DNA of 18,894 nucleotides from contig JABUSD010000266.1 of assembly GCA_021442845.1 (NCBI GenBank), forward strand, positions 1 through 18,894, read 5' to 3'. This DNA is from Holdemanella sp. (GTDB taxonomy: Bacteria; Bacillota_I; Bacilli_A; Erysipelotrichales; Erysipelotrichaceae). Position 1 is the stretch's first letter, and each line of letters starts with the position of its first letter. The translations under genes were made by a program, and so were the position numbers. Below, piece by piece: positions 17,544-18,894 of the stretch. A model generated the notes under the pieces. That model made no database searches. It was not told the DNA's origin and saw only the letters and a program-made list of their open reading frames with translations.

Positions 17544-17558
17544 ATGCTTCTACTTTTT
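17516..17558 (+). terminator. Terminator hairpin whose left arm lies in the coding end
   Basis: AAAAGTAGAAG (17516-17526) pairs perfectly with CTTCTACTTTT (17547-17557), 11 pairs, around a 20-nt loop that contains the stop codon at 17541-17543. The stem ends in the U-run. A ribosome finishing translation would cover the left arm. Confidence 0.7.
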
Positions 17559-17566
17559 CTTTTCTG

Positions 17567-17575
17567 TGCTATAAT
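17567..17575 (+). promoter_or_regulatory. Extended -10 promoter of the small membrane protein / PK-like unit
   Basis: TGCTATAAT combines a TGn extension with a perfect TATAAT at 17570-17575, only 12 nt after the preceding terminator stem. The -35 position at 17 bp (CTTCTA, 17547-17552) is poor and falls inside that stem. The start should be near 17582. Confidence 0.65.
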
Positions 17576-17607
17576 TGTTTTGTTGATGGTGAAAGGAGAA
17601 CTGTTAT

Positions 17608-17772
17608 ATGAAAGATCCAAGAATTCCTTTACTATTCTATATTGGAACAGTAATCGTAATGGGTTACTATATGTTATTTAACCGTTCAACGGTTGTATTG
17701 ATTGTTGCCTGTGCATTGTTTGTTGTAGGTGTCTTTATTGGATTTAATGGTAACAAGCCAAATCGAAGATAA
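17608..17772 (+). CDS. Small two-helix membrane protein, 54 residues
   Basis: A clean short frame begins MKDPRIPLLFYIG and ends GNKPNRR before TAA at 17770-17772. Two hydrophobic segments, about 7-24 and 28-46, are joined by the short NRST turn, so it should form a membrane hairpin; the C-terminal tail NKPNRR is basic, favouring both ends inside the cell. AAAGGAGAA at 17592-17600 is a strong ribosome site, and an extended -10 promoter precedes it. It lies 3 nt before the PK-like gene and is certainly in one transcript with it. No family recognised; the function is unknown. Confidence 0.8.
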   Translation: MKDPRIPLLFYIGTVIVMGYYMLFNRSTVVLIVACALFVVGVFIGFNGNKPNRR

Positions 17773-17775
17773 AAT

Positions 17776-18753
17776 ATGCGAAAGTTAAAAGTTTATGGAA
17801 CGTTGGGACCATCCTGTCATACAAAAGATGTATTGATTCCAATGTTTGAATGTGGAATGACAGGTGTTCGCTTAAATCTATCGCATGTCGATTTAGAAGA
17901 TGTAAAGGACTGGGTAGATGAGTTTCATAAGGCAAGCAAAGAAGCAAATGTAGAGGCGGAACTGCTTGTAGATATGCAAGGTCCAGAAATCCGTTTAGGG
18001 CGCTTAGAAGAGCCTATAGGGCTTAATAAAGGGGATACAATCAATATATATGAATTGCCGATTCCAGATGTGATAATACCATTCTTAAAAAAGGATCAGA
18101 TCTTATTGATGGATGATGGAAAGATTACATTAAAAATGATGGATGACAGAATGGCGGAAGTTATAGTAGAGGGCGTTTTGTTATCCTCTAAGAGTATTGC
18201 CCTTCCTGGTGTTACTGTGAATACACCAACACTCACTTTAAAGGATGTTGAAAACCTGAAGCACTGCACAGAATATGGTGTAACAGGAATCATGCAGCCC
18301 TTTGTGAGAGATAAGGAAGATCTGATGGCAGTTAAAGATATGCTGCATGCGTTAAACTTAGATGATATCCGTGTATTTGCCAAAATTGAGAATATGCAAG
18401 GATATAAGCAGCTTGAAGAATTGTTGCCATATTGCGATGAAATCATTATCGCAAGAGGAGATTTAGGGAATGCGACTACATTACCGGTGCTTCCTTCTGT
18501 TCAAAGAAAAATAGAAACTATATGCAAGAAAAACCATAAGCCTTATATGATAGTTACAGAAATGTTATATAGTATGATATCAAAGCCAACGCCAACTCGT
18601 GCTGAGGTCAGTGACATTTATCATGCGGTATATAATGGAGCTAGTTCTATTATGTTGACAGGTGAGGTTGCAGCGGGTAAATATCCGATAGAGGCAATGG
18701 AGATGTTTACAGATTGTGCCAAGGTTGCGTTAAGAGATCGAGATGGAAATTGA
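17776..18753 (+). CDS. Pyruvate-kinase-like protein lacking the C-terminal domain
   Basis: The 325-residue protein covers the pyruvate kinase A (TIM barrel) and B (lid) domains but stops where the C domain would begin; full enzymes are about 470-590 residues. Conserved catalytic parts include RLNLSH (Arg32, Asn34, Ser36), Asp66, PEIR (70-73), the B-domain DDGKI (113-117), KIE (Lys203, Glu205) for proton transfer and Mg2+, ARGDLG (226-231) and Thr261. Departures are the TKGPEIR motif reading MQGPEIR, the usual TQML reading TEML, and ASFxR reading QPFVR. Glu71 (rabbit Glu117) suggests K+ dependence if active. No Shine-Dalgarno is clear, so translation probably couples to the 54-residue gene 3 nt upstream. 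A terminator overlaps the stop, so the short form looks intended, not a frameshift. It may be a paralogue with low or altered activity; the main pyk would lie elsewhere. Confidence 0.85.
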   Translation: MRKLKVYGTLGPSCHTKDVLIPMFECGMTGVRLNLSHVDLEDVKDWVDEFHKASKEANVEAELLVDMQGPEIRLGRLEEPIGLNKGDTINIYELPIPDVIIPFLKKDQILLMDDGKITLKMMDDRMAEVIVEGVLLSSKSIALPGVTVNTPTLTLKDVENLKHCTEYGVTGIMQPFVRDKEDLMAVKDMLHALNLDDIRVFAKIENMQGYKQLEELLPYCDEIIIARGDLGNATTLPVLPSVQRKIETICKKNHKPYMIVTEMLYSMISKPTPTRAEVSDIYHAVYNGASSIMLTGEVAAGKYPIEAMEMFTDCAKVALRDRDGN

Positions 18754-18766
18754 TTCCATCTTTTTT
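18741..18766 (+). terminator. Intrinsic terminator of the PK-like unit
   Basis: AGATGGAA (18741-18748) pairs with TTCCATCT (18754-18761) around a loop that contains the TGA stop, followed by a run of six T. Confidence 0.85.
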
Positions 18767-18774
18767 AATGCCAG

Positions 18775-18800
18775 AAAAAAAGCACATCATTTGATGTGCC
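18775..18800 (-). terminator. Intrinsic terminator of the tRNA-Thr transcript
   Basis: Read on the minus strand, GCACATC and GATGTGC form a stem over a 4-nt loop (plus-strand arms 18782-18788 and 18793-18799), followed by seven T (18781-18775). It lies 18 nt past the tRNA 3' end. Confidence 0.85.
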
Positions 18801-18817
18801 AGATAAGTAAAAAAAAG

Positions 18818-18893
<76 letters not shown>

Positions 18894-18894
18894 A

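Noticed and set aside
18754..18817. Remnant of the missing pyruvate kinase C domain after 18753
   Set aside because: Only two terminators and a few bases precede the tRNA. No frame there resembles the C domain, so a frameshifted full-length pyk is not supported in this window.

Overview
The window looks like chromosomal DNA of a low-GC Gram-positive bacterium (Firmicutes/Bacillota). The best fit is a gut Erysipelotrichia-type lineage near the Bacilli/Mollicutes branch. Reasons: AT-rich composition with strong Shine-Dalgarno sites and TATAAT-type promoters, a folD-DUF951-ychF cluster, a lipoprotein with a Gram-positive style lipobox, and an RNA polymerase beta subunit that carries Asn where most bacteria have the rifampicin-contact His526. 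TGA is used as a stop (at 18751), so this is not the mollicute genetic code. The lineage is inference; no 16S gene is present.

Layout. (1) 1-3115: the tail of an unknown gene and its terminator, then a two-gene unit of an alpha/beta-fold esterase and a GH3 glycosidase, both without signal peptides, which suggests intracellular processing of imported acylated oligosaccharides. (2) 3128-6430: a tightly packed housekeeping operon, dtd (D-aminoacyl-tRNA deacylase), folD, a DUF951 small protein, ychF and an M50 membrane protease, with short gaps or 1-nt TAATG overlaps throughout, closed by a bidirectional terminator. (3) 6486-7665: a minus-strand lipoprotein gene divergent from an unrecognised 140-residue protein gene; the lipoprotein promoter lies in the short space between them. 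(4) 7712-15830: rpoB-rpoC, with its own extended -10 promoter, a structured leader of about 100 nt, and a terminator straight after rpoC. The usual rplKAJL and rpsL-rpsG-fusA neighbours are absent. (5) 15813-17557: a small orphan gene that appears to be transcribed leaderless, minus-strand asnA (ammonia-dependent asparagine synthetase), and a divergent 71-residue protein gene. (6) 17567-18766: a 54-residue two-helix membrane protein coupled to a shortened pyruvate-kinase-like protein that has the catalytic A and B domains but no C domain. (7) 18775-18893: a complete minus-strand tRNA-Thr(UGU) with encoded CCA and its own terminator.

Most of the window is ordinary core genome. I see no CRISPR array, transposase, phage gene, integron or defence island. 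The points worth a second look are the RpoB Asn665 (E. coli 526) substitution, an enlarged RpoB lobe that seems to hold two beta-beta' modules, the isolated rpoBC locus with a possibly switching leader, a leaderless gene whose promoter is embedded in the rpoC terminator, and the PK-like/small membrane protein pair.
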